64,000 nucleotides of DNA from Hypomesus transpacificus (lineage: Eukaryota; Chordata; Actinopteri; Osmeriformes; Osmeridae), in the NCBI RefSeq assembly GCF_021917145.1, contig NC_061068.1, positions 4,386,932 to 4,450,931 on the forward strand. Direction: 5' to 3'. Positions 53,879 through 64,000 of this stretch are shown here, piece after piece (position 1 is the stretch's first letter; each line of letters begins with the position of its first letter). A program made the position numbers and the translations under genes. The notes beneath the pieces were generated by a model. The model was not told the origin of the DNA. It saw only the letters and a program-made list of their open reading frames with translations, and made no database searches.

Positions 53879-55829
53879 CCTGTTCCCAGAACAGAGACTG
53901 GTTGGCATTTGACCACTCACTGCCTAACTTTAAAGTTACACGTAGTACTATGGCACCGACTGGCGATGTATGAGCACATGTCCACATCCTAGTGTCTTCA
54001 TACACTCAGATGAGATGACGTCAGTTGCACCCTATGAGTCTTGATTCAGTCCATGCCCACTTTTAGGTGAAGTGCTGTAAAAGGAGTCACAGTCGTCAGG
54101 CACCACCCACAAGAGATCATAAGGTATCAAGTGTCTATAAATCACTTTCACTTATGAACAATACTTTGTTACTAAACTTAATCCGCACCATTATTAACAA
54201 ATTGATAATAACCTAATTATATATTTGAATTCAACACTGTAACGTCCTGTCATTGAAATATCGAATTTGAAAAACAAGAGATTAATGTTTGTTAGTCGAA
54301 GCCAGAATTCATAAGATTATATTAAAATGTGGGGCAAGATGACTAGTTTAATCCCGAACAAGCTAAAGCTTATCCATTGCTTTTGCGTTATGAATCCAGA
54401 CACAATCATTCTGTAAAAGGAATTTACCGTATATGTCACACTTGTCTTGTTGTGGCCTTGTTATTTTTCCTTTACGTCCCTTAACTTTCACCTGAATTAA
54501 GAACAAACAGTACTAGTGTGTTTCGTTGTGTTTTTTTTGATGTGTTTGTTTTGAAATAACCGTTTTAAAAGGGGTTCTGTTTCAGAAATAATCTATACAC
54601 ATTTTCTGTTAGGTTCCTAAACTTTCTTTGCCCCTCTTCGAAACCCCATTAAATGACTTGAATCTTAATGAGCGCATACCTCTCAAATTGGGTCACAGTT
54701 TGCAATCCAGTATACGAAACTCCCAGAGCCTATTTAAATACTTGCGCTTTTGTTTTGAGTAGATCATCGACGTGCGTAATTATATACCTATAGGCCTATA
54801 CACCAAAAGTTTACAAACAAGGCTTGAATTTCTAAATAATAATTCATATCATAAAAACGTCACCATAAGATTAGTCGTTGCTCTTGTTTTACCGGTGTTT
54901 GAACATCCAAGTATGGCCGGTGTCATAACAATCACGGTCATGGCGAGAGTTGTAATAGCGAGAGTTGTAATAACATTTACATTGATCTTGAAAGATATCG
55001 ATCGCACTTTACCTCTGATGGTGCTTAGCTCCTCATGGTTGTTAAGCGTTGGATGCAATATCTGGACAGTGAACCTTCATCAATTCGTTTATTACCCTCA
55101 GCAAATGGCAAAACACTCATGCGCTTCGTTTTTGCGCATGCACATTTGTAACCATCGGATTACTGCCCTAATCCCGTATTTAAACTGTTCTATTTCACGA
55201 AGATCCAGTAGACGACTTCATCTCCTATCATACGCACCATGCCCAACATAATTGACAATGTATTATTCAAAAATTATTTGTTAAAGATCTGACTGCCTGT
55301 TCCAGAAATCACCAATTCTCCAGCGTGAGGCAATGTGGCAGTTTTAGCTTGTTTAGTGTCAAATACTCAGACATTTGAATCTATTCGTCGAAATTAAAGT
55401 CTTGATTGTGTATTGCCAGTTGTGTGATTTGGTTAATTTATTTGTTCTGTTCATACAACATTAATAGAATATTTGATAAATAGCCTACCATATGGCCTGG
55501 CCAGTGGCAATATTGCCGAGTTCTAATTGTCCAATCCCGAGGATTTTCCATTTCACAATTGAAAGTGGAATGTTTCTCTGATACATCCATATTTCCAAGC
55601 TGCCTATAAAATAATATAACTTAAACTGCTTTTAATTCCAGTTTTTGAGGTATGTGGTGACCCACCTTGCCTCGTCCTTTTTCATACTGTTGTTTTTTGT
55701 ATCTATTCAATTTATTTACTTTATCTTTCAGTTTTGATTTCATTTTCAAAACTTCATCTTGTCTGCCTTCTATATACAAACTTTGTCGACATAGTAAAGC
55801 GGAAATCTCGTCATAAAGCTATCAGGGGA

Positions 55830-55830
<1 letters not shown>

Positions 55831-55905
<75 letters not shown>
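55831..55905. repeat. (GA)n microsatellite
   Basis: About 75 bp of uninterrupted GA followed by a purine-rich stretch. Confidence 0.95.
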
Positions 55906-55907
<2 letters not shown>

Positions 55908-56545
55908 AGAGGGAGAGGGAGATGCTCTAAACGTCTGGACATGTGGCACTGAGCCTAAATGAAGTTTCTTGAGTCAAGACGATTTTTTTTCGACGATGCA
56001 AAATAATCTCTAATTAGATCCCAGATATTAAGCAAAACTAGTAAGCCTTCATGCCTAATAATTTTTACATGTGTAGAAGGAGGTCATAAACAATGAAGAA
56101 TGTGGCCATAGGCACGAGTCACACGACACGATTGTTTTGAAGGAATTGGAGCACAATGACAAACGAAAAGAAGAACATTGTGTTGTTTTACTTGTTGGCT
56201 TTGGAATGGGTGGTGTTCCAGGCAGTAAGCAATGAACGAGACATCATAACAACGCTAAGGAAGTGCAATTACAACATGCACTCTGCACACAGAGCGTCCC
56301 TCTGTGCAGAATGCTGTGTGTATTCTTCTGAGAATAATTTGAAACATTCCACTGTTAATCATCCTAGCCTGCTCCCTCTTTACTGACTCTAAAGTATGAT
56401 TTTGTAAAACACAGGGTAAAATGTCACCTGTGGTATTTATTGTTTGGGGTGGCGTGATTTTGTAGATGCTATTTAATTCCATTGATTCAATATTTCTATG
56501 CGGGTTCCAGAAATAGGAGGGGACGACGATGAGGTGTAGTATCAG

Positions 56546-56570
56546 ACTCTCACCGCAGGGGCGCTGTTGG
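56546..56570 (+). promoter_or_regulatory. CTCF-like motif upstream of gnl3
   Basis: 'caccgcaggggcgctgttgg' fits the CTCF core, about 150 bp upstream of the gnl3 ATG. Motif match only. Confidence 0.35.
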
Positions 56571-56661
56571 AATAACTGAGCTCCCATAGTCGTAGACACG
56601 TTGAATGACGGAAATTGAATAACGTGAAGAAGAGGCTGTGCGTTCACTTCCTGCATGATTC

Positions 56662-56667
56662 CACGTG
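56662..56667 (+). promoter_or_regulatory. Canonical E-box CACGTG in gnl3 promoter
   Basis: Perfect CACGTG about 46 bp upstream of the gnl3 ATG. Nucleostemin is a known MYC target in mammals, and MYC/MAX binds CACGTG. It could lie at or just downstream of the start of transcription. Confidence 0.5.
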
Positions 56668-56712
56668 CAAATCAACTTCAGCTCAGCTAGCCCAGCGAGT
56701 CCAAACAGCAAC

Positions 56713-59700
56713 ATGAAACGTCCAAGTAAGTTGTTCAGATAATTCGTTTGGTGCTTTTTCGTGTCGCATTGGTACCTCAGTTTATATACTATAACAATAA
56801 TAGTATTTATGACTGGGTATCAAGAGCAAAATTATTATTTTGTCTTTAATATGTATCTAGGTTAGCAAACAAAATGTGGCTGCTTTGACAGAGTGACCTA
56901 CCACGTATCTCTTAAGTATTGCTTTGCTGCGTTCTTAATTTGACATTTCATGTTTTTCAGAGTTAAAGAGAGCAAGCAAACGTGTTTCTTGCTCCAAACG
57001 TTACAAAATACAGAAAAAGGTAAGCCCGTAACTTTTTTTAAACATTTATCACTTTTTGCGTAGCTAGCACATTGAGCATGCTGCATCGCACAGCCAGTAC
57101 AGTACAGCCTAAAGAACCACCGGAGATTAAACCGGTGCATCAAATTCTGGCGTTTGTACAGAAAACTCATCACTTCAAGATATTTAATAGGCTACGCTAC
57201 TACTCTAATACATGCTTGAAGGTAGCTGAAATAACTTTTTTATGGTAAAGTGAAATTTGCCCACTCGTTCCATTTAGGTTCGGGAGCATAACAGAAAACT
57301 GAAAAAAGATGCTAAAAAGAAAGGCGTGAGCAATCGAGTGAAGAAGGATCCAGGAGTCCCCAACATCGCCCCATTCAAAGAGGAAGTTCTGAGAGAGGCA
57401 GAACTGAGAAGGTTAAAGGTGAAGTCAACTTAATATCTTAGTTCTGGAACAGAACGCATCCAACACGTTTTACCAGACCATAATATTTTCTCTTATGTGT
57501 TGTCTGCATTGTGACTACACAAACTAATTGTCCTGTGTCTTTCCTGTAACAGCTTGAAGCAGAAAAGGAAAAAAAGAAAGTTGTCAAACAAGAACGAGCT
57601 AAAAAGAGAAAGAAGGAAAGAGAGACTAGTGTTGGTGATGCTGACAAAGTCAAAAGAGCGCGGAAGGTAAAGATGTACAGTTATTTACTAATGTAATTCA
57701 ACATATTCTCGTAGCCCAATGCCAATTTGATGTATTTACTCTATTCAGGAAAAGATTGAAAAAAAGCTGGCTGATAAGGGTTTTGTCACACCCACAAAGA
57801 AGTATCTGCGTTCAGAATTGAATAAGGTAAGGAAGCCTCCGACACGTATGGCATTCAGATTTACTATTGACCTTGTGAAAACCTGCCATGTTAAAATAAA
57901 AACTAACTTGCTGTGTATGAATTTATCACACAAACCTTATTATGAAATGTGTGTTGCTTTCTCCAGGTAATTGATGCGTCTGATGTCATCATTGAAATCT
58001 TGGATGCCAGAGATCCCCTGGGTTGCCGTTGCCCTCAACTTGAGGAGGCCGTGCTTAAAAGGGAAGGAAACAAGAAACTTATGTTCCTGTTAAATAAAAT
58101 AGGTAAATAACACAAGCTTGTATTTCATAAATCCATAAAGCTTCACTTGATTTTTGCCAGGTAGGTTTGTTAGGACATCGTGGTGTAAAGTGACACAAAT
58201 TCCCAATCCTCAGATCTTGTACCTAAAGAAAATGTTCAGAAGTGGCTGCAGTGTCTACAGCTTGAGTTTCCTACTGTAGTATTCAAGGCATCCACACTGC
58301 TTCGGGACAAAACAGTGGTAAGTACATCAGGTGTGTAAATGTCCTTGGTAAATCTATATTTACTGTCTGCTGTAGTTGTATACTACAATGTATTTATAGA
58401 GATGCATGTCTCGAATCGAATCTTGGGGTCACGATTTGATTAACAATCGACTAACGATTTTTCCGAGATAAAAAAATAATCCCAATCGATTCACATTTGT
58501 GAATCAATCCGAATCGCTAGCAGACAAGCGCAATTCAAGTATGAATCTATTTTCCCCCCACCCCTTGTGTGTTCTCAGCAAGAGAAGAAGAGCCGAATGG
58601 CAACAGCAAACGGAGTCGTGGACCACACTAAGGGAGTGGCTTGTTTCGGCGGCAGCTGTCTTCTCCAGTTGCTAGGGGAACACGCAAGAGGCAGAGAGAA
58701 TGAAAGCACGCTGAAAGTAGGCGTAGTTGGTAAGGGTTTGTGTTCAGTCCAACTGATCGAAATGATCCGCTTTCAACCCACAGCCAATGATCTGTGCTGT
58801 ATGCTCCTCATGAACATGTTTGTCTGTGTGAAAATGTAATTAATATCAAGATTTGACTCTTTTTTTTTTAAATTTATCCCATTTGTGTGCTTTGCTTCTG
58901 CAGGATTCCCCAATGTTGGAAAAAGCAGTCTTATTAACAGCCTGAAAGGAATGCGGGCTTGTAACGTAGGATTCGAGAGAGGAATCACAAAGTGAGTTCA
59001 ACTTTAATTTGTGTGGTTGACTGGTCATGCTGCTATCATATGTTCTTATTTTGGTACTAAGAGCATTTATGTGCTTGTATCATGTTCCTTATTGTGCAAA
59101 AAAGAGACAAAGCAATCATGATGAAGTTGATGATCTGACAAGACCGTGGAGTTTCATTTCAATCCAACACTGAGCTTTATTATCTAATGTTGGAATTTCT
59201 GTCTGAAACCTGTTTTACCTTATAAAGAATATTTTTACACATCGTTTCTCGACAGGAGTATGCAAGAGGTGCACATAGCCAAAAACATAAAGATGGTTGA
59301 CAGCCCGGGGATAGTGGCGTCTCCTTCCAACCCGCCTGCATCCATGGCATTGAGAAGCCTCCAGGTGGAGGAGAAGGAGGAGGATATCCTGGAAGCTGTC
59401 AGGACCTTGTTAAAACAATGCAACAAAGAGCAGGTGAGATGGTTCCCTGTGTGTAAACTGTCAGCTTGAACATGAGCAGGTAGATCTTCATACTGCCTGC
59501 TGCTCTGCAGTTTACTACATGGTTTGTCTCTTTAGCACATTCATTCAACCTCTTTTGATATGTCTTTCAGATTATGCTCCAGTACAACGTCCCAGACTTC
59601 AGAAACTCTTTGGAGTTTTTAACTCTCTTTGCCAAGAAACGTGGTTATCTGCAGAAGGGCGGTGTTCCAAACACACAGGAGGCTGCTGTGACCTTCCTGA

Positions 59701-61378
59701 GTGATTGGACGGGGTGAGTGCGGTCTCGGAGATCTGCCTTGAACACGTCGATCCATTTGTCAGCTTGGAAATGAGGACAGTAACGCAAGTCTCGAGTTTA
59801 AAGTGAAGACTTCTAATCCAACTCTGATCCAAATGCTGTGACAAATTCCTAAAGAAGCTTAACACGTTGGCCCTGTAAAAGAGTGCAGTACATGACCCCT
59901 ATCCGTAACTTTCATTGCCCTCATCTGTGTTCATAGAGCAAAGCTGAGCTACCACAGCAAAGCCAATGACAAGGCCATCCTCCCCCCTTACCTCACTGAT
60001 GCCATAGTGACTGAGATGCAGAAGGGTTGGGACCTTAACATGCTGAGGAAGGGCAACGAGGAGACTATGAGAAGTATGATTGTTTGCTTCTTTGAAACCT
60101 GACGTAGTCAATTTTACTCAATCAAATTTACTCTCAAATCTAACAAGTGGACGAGTCAGTCAATTATGCTCAAGTGTAGTGACAGACTTTCTCTCCTGTG
60201 CCAGGTGTGAAGTTCCCTAACCAGGCAAGCAGCATTGTTTTCACCTGCAAAGGCCCCACTGCAGGTATCCTGACTGAGACGGACATCCCTGAGGAAAGAC
60301 CAGCAGCTGGGAAACCTGAGGAGGATGTAGTGGACATGGAAGAAGGATGTGACAATAAATTGGTAGCTAAATGATACGTTTCTAATGACAGGATGTCAGT
60401 ATGATACTGCAGATGTTTACTAGCATGGAAATGAGGATAACAAGTAAAGCACTGAGAACTTTTGAAGACTTCTAATCCAACTCTGATCCAAATGCTGTAC
60501 CAGATTGACAACATGAGTTACAGTGTTTCCCACAGATTAGAAAACTATATGTGGCGGGGGGGGGGGGTCGAAATAATTCACTAAATCAACAACAACAAAC
60601 AAATAATTTCTGCATATGCAGGTAGTGACGCTGCATACAGGGTGCTAAATAACTATTTAACTGGTCGGCTCCATGACGCCGGGTAAGTAGCTAGCTCTTG
60701 AAACTTCTCACCAAAAGAACGAAGGGGAACCTTCGATTAAGACGTGTCCGTCGGTACCTAGCGAAAAGTAGCCTCAACTTTCCTAGACCTTTAGCTACGG
60801 CACTAATGCTGAAGGCTCTCTGATGTAGCTGTCGGTCTCACTAGAACGGCGTATGCATTGTTGCTAACGTGTGCTGACGTAGTGACTGTGTGTGTATGTG
60901 AGAAAGACGCGTGCGTGAAAGAGACGGAGGGAGAGCAGGGAAAGGAAATGCAGCTGAACGAATACGCTGCGTGTTTTTACCTAAATAGCGATAAAAAAAA
61001 TGTTTTACGAAACGCAATGTGTGGCGGCCGGTGTTGATTCTGTGGCGCACCGCCACAAATTAGTCTATGTGTGGGAAACACTGAGTTATATTGAGGGAAC
61101 ATCATTTGATCATAACCTGTAATTACAGCCCGAAGATAAACCTGAGGAGATGGGAGAAATTGAGACGTCACAGAAAGAAGAGCCAGCGACTAGTAAGTTT
61201 CCGTACAGACGTAAGCCACTATGTACTGGATCAAAATGAGTGTTAAAAAGCTTACACCATGTTGATCCTCTCTGCAGAAAAACCAGTGACGGTGAAGTTC
61301 CTGTTGGCTCCGGTCACCATAGACCCCACCTCTGTAAAGACGAATGACGCATATGACTTCAACACTGATTTTAATTGA
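56713..61378 (+). CDS. gnl3: Nucleostemin (guanine nucleotide-binding protein-like 3)
   Basis: Fifteen coding exons: 56713-56725, 56961-57019, 57278-57418, 57553-57666, 57749-57826, 57967-58102, 58214-58317, 58579-58729, 58904-58991, 59256-59433, 59571-59713, 59937-60073, 60205-60362, 61129-61192, 61278-61378. They total 1,665 nt, 554 codons (human 549). It is a nucleolar GTPase that supports pre-rRNA processing and stem/progenitor proliferation. The N-terminus is basic ([20 protein letters not shown], nucleolar localisation), then a coiled coil rich in Lys/Glu (about 55-115). The circularly permuted GTPase follows: DARDP (148-152), G4 NKID (178-181), G1 GFPNVGKSS (266-274), G3 DSPG (310-313). 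The acidic tail ends [10 protein letters not shown] (human DAYDFSTDYV). Introns 9, 11 and 13 carry box C/D snoRNAs. Convergent with glt8d1. Confidence 0.97.
59109..59178 (+). ncRNA. snord69: Box C/D snoRNA, SNORD69-like (gnl3 intron 9)
   Basis: Terminal stem aaagc/gcttt, C box ATGATGA (59118-59124), D' box CTGA (59135-59138), D box CTGA (59170-59173). The antisense element before box D, 'caatccaac', is complementary to GTTGGATTG, found in 28S rRNA in the conserved 'gcgttggattgttcacc' segment. The fifth base upstream of box D places the methyl group on the first of the two G in GTTGG, consistent with the human SNORD69 target (28S G4464). Human GNL3 introns host SNORD69. Excision depends on gnl3 splicing. 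Confidence 0.85.
59761..59838 (+). ncRNA. snord19: Box C/D snoRNA, SNORD19-like (gnl3 intron 11)
   Basis: Terminal stem cagcttgga / tccaaatgctg, variant C box ATGAGGA (59771-59777), D box CTGA (59824-59827). The guide 'ctaatccaact' before box D pairs with AGTTGGAT of 18S rRNA, and the fifth base from box D selects the G of AGTTG, in agreement with the human SNORD19 target 18S G683. A sister copy sits two introns downstream. Human GNL3 likewise hosts SNORD19 and SNORD19B. Confidence 0.83.
60422..60496 (+). ncRNA. snord19b: Box C/D snoRNA, SNORD19B-like (gnl3 intron 13)
   Basis: Terminal stem agcatgga / tccaaatgct, C box variant ATGAGGA (60431-60437), D' CTGA (60452-60455), D box CTGA (60483-60486). 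It shares the guide-containing 'gaagacttctaatccaact' with the intron 11 copy, while the 5' half is diverged. That is the pattern of paralogous snoRNAs under selection on the guide. Which copy is SNORD19 and which SNORD19B is assigned by order only. Confidence 0.83.
60521..61083. mobile_element. hAT-type MITE in gnl3 intron 13
   Basis: 563 bp bounded by 'cagtgtttcccaca' and its inverted partner 'tgtgtgggaaacactg', a standard hAT terminus. The flanks share 'agtta' on both sides (left 'tgagtta', right 'agttatat'), an imperfect remnant of the expected 8-bp duplication. It includes a G run at 60559-60568 and no transposase. It starts only 24 bp after the intronic snoRNA. Confidence 0.85.
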
Positions 61379-61551
61379 ACATTTATGTTTTGTGTTTGTG
61401 ATGTCAAGTCTTTCCCCATGTTTCATTACTGGTAAACGACCTTAATGTAAAACCTGTTTACCCACCAATTTACTAGTGAAGTACTTCTATACTTTTAGTA
61501 GTATAGAGGTATTTTGTTCATATGGATTGTTGTATATAGTCTGAACACACA

Positions 61552-61557
61552 AATAAA
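61552..61557 (+). other. gnl3 polyadenylation signal
   Basis: AATAAA 174 bp after the gnl3 stop. Confidence 0.7.
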
Positions 61558-61674
61558 TATCCTGTCTTACAATGATTTATTACAGTGGTAATTTAATACA
61601 TTTATATGGATAATCTAAACTACAGAAATGAAGTGTAAAATACACAATTGAGGCAGCAGAAAATTGCAAATGGT

Positions 61675-61680
61675 TTTATT
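61675..61680 (-). other. glt8d1 polyadenylation signal
   Basis: TTTATT on +, AATAAA on minus, about 375 bp downstream of the glt8d1 stop. The gnl3 and glt8d1 signals are only about 120 bp apart. Confidence 0.6.
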
Positions 61681-62054
61681 TAGTCTTGTGCAAAGGACAC
61701 CGTACAAATATTTACATCAGCATTTGCATCTTACAAAACAGGCAGGTAAAACTGTTAACTTAACTGTAAAGGTTGAAAATTGACCCATGACATGCAAAAT
61801 AAGCTTATACCAGATCAAGTAGTGGTTTGTAGTAAAATACTCAAAATGGAGGTAATGATGTGAGTACACTGACACTACCATTGTGCAACTGGAAAGGTAT
61901 AGTGAACCTCTACATCAAGTTGAGTAAGAACAGGCAGACGTAGAATTTAAGGTGTTCTTTAGGAAGGCAAAAAAAACAGGTTCAGTTCCTGAGAGGTGGC
62001 TTGCTGGGAACCTGCTGGGATGGACAACTTTACTGCGGAGATACTTGCTCCAGT

Positions 62055-64000
62055 CTACTCATGTTTCCTGATTGGGTGAAATTTCCCGGTAGGATCTGGA
62101 ATATACCACTTGTTCCATATGTCGGAAAACGAGGATGTCCTGCCCCAGGGTTTATAATGTCCGTTCCAATGAAGGAGCTTGGCTGCTTTAACAAACTGGG
62201 AGGAATAGCGGTTTCCAGCACCAGTCGCTCCTGTAAGTAGAATACAAAGTTGTATAACACATGCACATTGTACATTACAACAGGTGTTTCATAAGCTTAG
62301 ACACTGCTTACCAAGATGCCTGACGTGCCACATGGGGTCGATGGGGGAGTAGTGTTTGTAGAAGACGATGAGTAGAGGTGGGGTGGTGATACTGTCTGCC
62401 AGGGTCTTACTGTACAGATCCTCACTGGTAGGAGGCAATAGAAAATACACTGATTACATAGCTGGCTCTAAATAAACCACCATAGTGATTCTTTCTAAAG
62501 GGTTGGAGTATAGTGTAATTCCCTGTTTATCTTTTCATACTAAAATAAGATTATGCATACAGAGCGATTGTCTCAGGCAATCTGGCCAGCAGACTTCCTC
62601 ATTCCCAACATTCCCCATAACATTTCTCGCTTCATTATAACCTTGTTACAACCTCTGTGACTTACTGTGCATTGAGCTCCATCCAGTGTTCCAGCTGACT
62701 GGTGATGTTTTGGTGCTTCCATTCAGTCAGGTTAGCTAAGATTACTCCGGGGTTGAAGGAACAAGTATTGGCTCTCATTGCCAGCTTTTTAATGGAATCC
62801 TTCTTGAAATCCAGAAAGCCGAGGTAATTAATCTAAGGGAAATACAATTATTTTAGACACTGCCCTAGTACAAAGAAAATATACCACACGTCATGTGTTT
62901 GATACTGACATAACCAACATTTTTATATGACGTGTGCTTGTTAAAAGCACCTGTGCATACCTGATTTCCAGCCCCTCTGATGATGCCCTTGGAGGATGCA
63001 GAATCACAATCGTCTGAGAAGGCAGCTGCATGGCCTGACTTCAGGTTCATGTCGAACAATTCTTTGATATCCCCTGGAAAATACACCCCAGAACAATACT
63101 GAACATCCATTCCTCCGCATGTCCCGGAATAGAAAATCAAAACATGTTCTTACTAGCAATCACTATCATTTGTGAAATGGTACCGGAACTTAATGTTGTG
63201 AAAACAAATGCAATACATTATTAGAATACCTACCTTGTACAATAACATCGTCATCCAAATAAATGGCTTTTTCTGCGTCAGGTGCCAACGTAGGCATGTA
63301 AAATCGGGAGAACGTCAACTAAAAAAACAACAAAGCGGATGCCAACCAATTATGATTATCATTTACATTACATTTACATTTATTCATTTAGCAGACGCTT
63401 TTATCCAAAGCGACTTCCAAGAGAGAGCTTTACAAGGTGCATAGGTCACTGATAATAACAACAATATAGCCCCAAAGCATTGCGGGTAGCCAAAACAAGA
63501 AGCACACATTGTGAACAACCAAAAAATAAGCAAAATTGTTTTTAAAAGAATACTTATGATAAGGGATTTAAGAGACTGGGGACGTGGGAATCACTGACCG
63601 GTTTTAGAGATTTCATTCTCTCAGGAACTTCGGGAATCTTCAAAGCATGAATATAGGCATCGAATACAATAATCTTATGTTTGGCACTGTTTAGCGAGGT
63701 CTTGCTCAGCCACAGCCTGATAATGGGGTAAAAAAGTGGAATCATAAAGTTATGTTATCTGCTGAACTGTTCATGTTCAAAAACTAAATGAAAATCGGAA
63801 TCATACTTTAGGTGATCCACTGTGTCGTTCATAGTCACAATGTAGAAAACAACATTTGACATGGTGTTCTGGTAGATGCTATTCATGGCTGCCACAGCAG
63901 CACCCACTCTCTCTTGAGCTGCAGTGATGACCACTGGGATCTCTTCCCCAGCTCGGACAGGATCTGGCCTGAGATTTGGGGAGAACTCAGCCTCAAAAGG
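62055..64000 (-). CDS. glt8d1: Glycosyltransferase 8 domain-containing protein 1 (3' part)
   Basis: Seven exons on minus: 63807-64000 (runs off the edge), 63599-63716, 63234-63318, 62961-63073, 62666-62832, 62312-62424, 62055-62230. They join in frame into 321 residues. The missing part is the N-terminus, roughly 50 residues including the membrane anchor if the length is like human (371). It is a GT8-family Golgi/ER glycosyltransferase-like protein of unsettled substrate. Motifs: EEIPVVITAAQERVGA, the DxD metal/nucleotide-sugar site in YLDDDVIVQG, SDDCDSASSKGIIRGAGNQ, CSFNPGVILANLTEWK and the C-terminal HWNGHYKPWGR with the family's HxxGxxKPW. Adjacent and convergent to gnl3 as in human 3p21, which favours glt8d1 over glt8d2. 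Confidence 0.96.
63360..63540. mobile_element. SINE-tail-containing repeat in glt8d1 intron
   Basis: 'tttagcagacgcttttatccaaagcgact' is the same tail as in the other SINEs, here followed by 'gagagctttacaaggtgcat' and 'agccccaaagcattgcgggtagcc'. It looks like a different family sharing the tail. Boundaries are approximate. Confidence 0.55.

Larger units (their letters stand above)
53921..56640. other. Intergenic region between rassf1 and gnl3
   Basis: Divergent intergenic stretch of about 2.7 kb. It holds a (GA)n repeat and a 159-codon + strand frame at 54772-55251 that resembles nothing I know. I see no supported gene. Confidence 0.6.

Noticed and set aside
53879-53920. Upstream in-frame Met of rassf1 (53918-53920)
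   Set aside because: Possible, but the next Met gives MSKCELIEL, which aligns with the start of human RASSF1A, so the shorter start is preferred.
56255-56656. 133-codon minus-strand frame upstream of gnl3
   Set aside because: It overlaps the gnl3 promoter, has no recognisable domain and no splice or conservation support.

Overview
The window is from the nuclear genome of a teleost fish. It holds intron-containing vertebrate genes with GT/AG splice sites, tRNA-derived SINEs sharing the fish-type tail 'cagacgc..ttatcca.agcgact', near-identical Tc1-like transposons, hAT-type and TTAA-flanked MITEs, and very many simple repeats. I cannot name the species.

Layout, left to right. 1-10 kb: gene-poor, dominated by micro- and minisatellites, with one SINE, one LINE tail and a hAT-like fragment. 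10.0-25.6 kb (+): mmp24 (MT5-MMP), nine coding exons, 605 codons. 30.0-30.5 kb (-): a two-exon 72-codon micropeptide gene that I identify as mmp24os from its C-terminus and its position between mmp24 and eif6. 32.4-34.2 kb (+): eif6, 245 codons. 36.8-41.3 kb (-): map1lc3a (LC3A), 121 codons, with a full Tc1-like element in its third intron. 42.5-43.6 kb (-): dynlrb1, 96 codons. 43.9-49.6 kb: a long inverted-repeat (foldback-type) element bounded by a perfect 8-bp direct repeat. It carries a second full Tc1 copy in its left arm and a partial copy of that Tc1 in its right arm. 50.0-53.9 kb (-): rassf1, with both the A-type first exon (C1 domain) and an internal C-type first exon. 56.7-61.4 kb (+): gnl3 (nucleostemin), 554 codons, hosting three box C/D snoRNAs in its introns (one SNORD69-like, two SNORD19-like). 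62.1-64.0 kb (-): the 3' seven exons of glt8d1, running off the right edge.

The genes are not one pathway. mmp24-mmp24os-eif6-map1lc3a-dynlrb1 corresponds to human 20q11.22, while rassf1 and gnl3-glt8d1 correspond to human 3p21. The two blocks meet at the foldback element. eif6/map1lc3a and gnl3/glt8d1 are convergent pairs with polyadenylation signals about 0.55 kb and 0.12 kb apart; rassf1 and gnl3 are head to head. eif6 (60S maturation), gnl3 (nucleolar GTPase) and the snoRNAs (rRNA 2'-O-methylation guides) all serve ribosome production.

Most noteworthy: the unclassified inverted-repeat element with evidence of recent copying between its arms; the conserved mmp24os micropeptide; the intronic snoRNAs; the conserved RASSF1C promoter exon; and a few unexplained exon-like islands.
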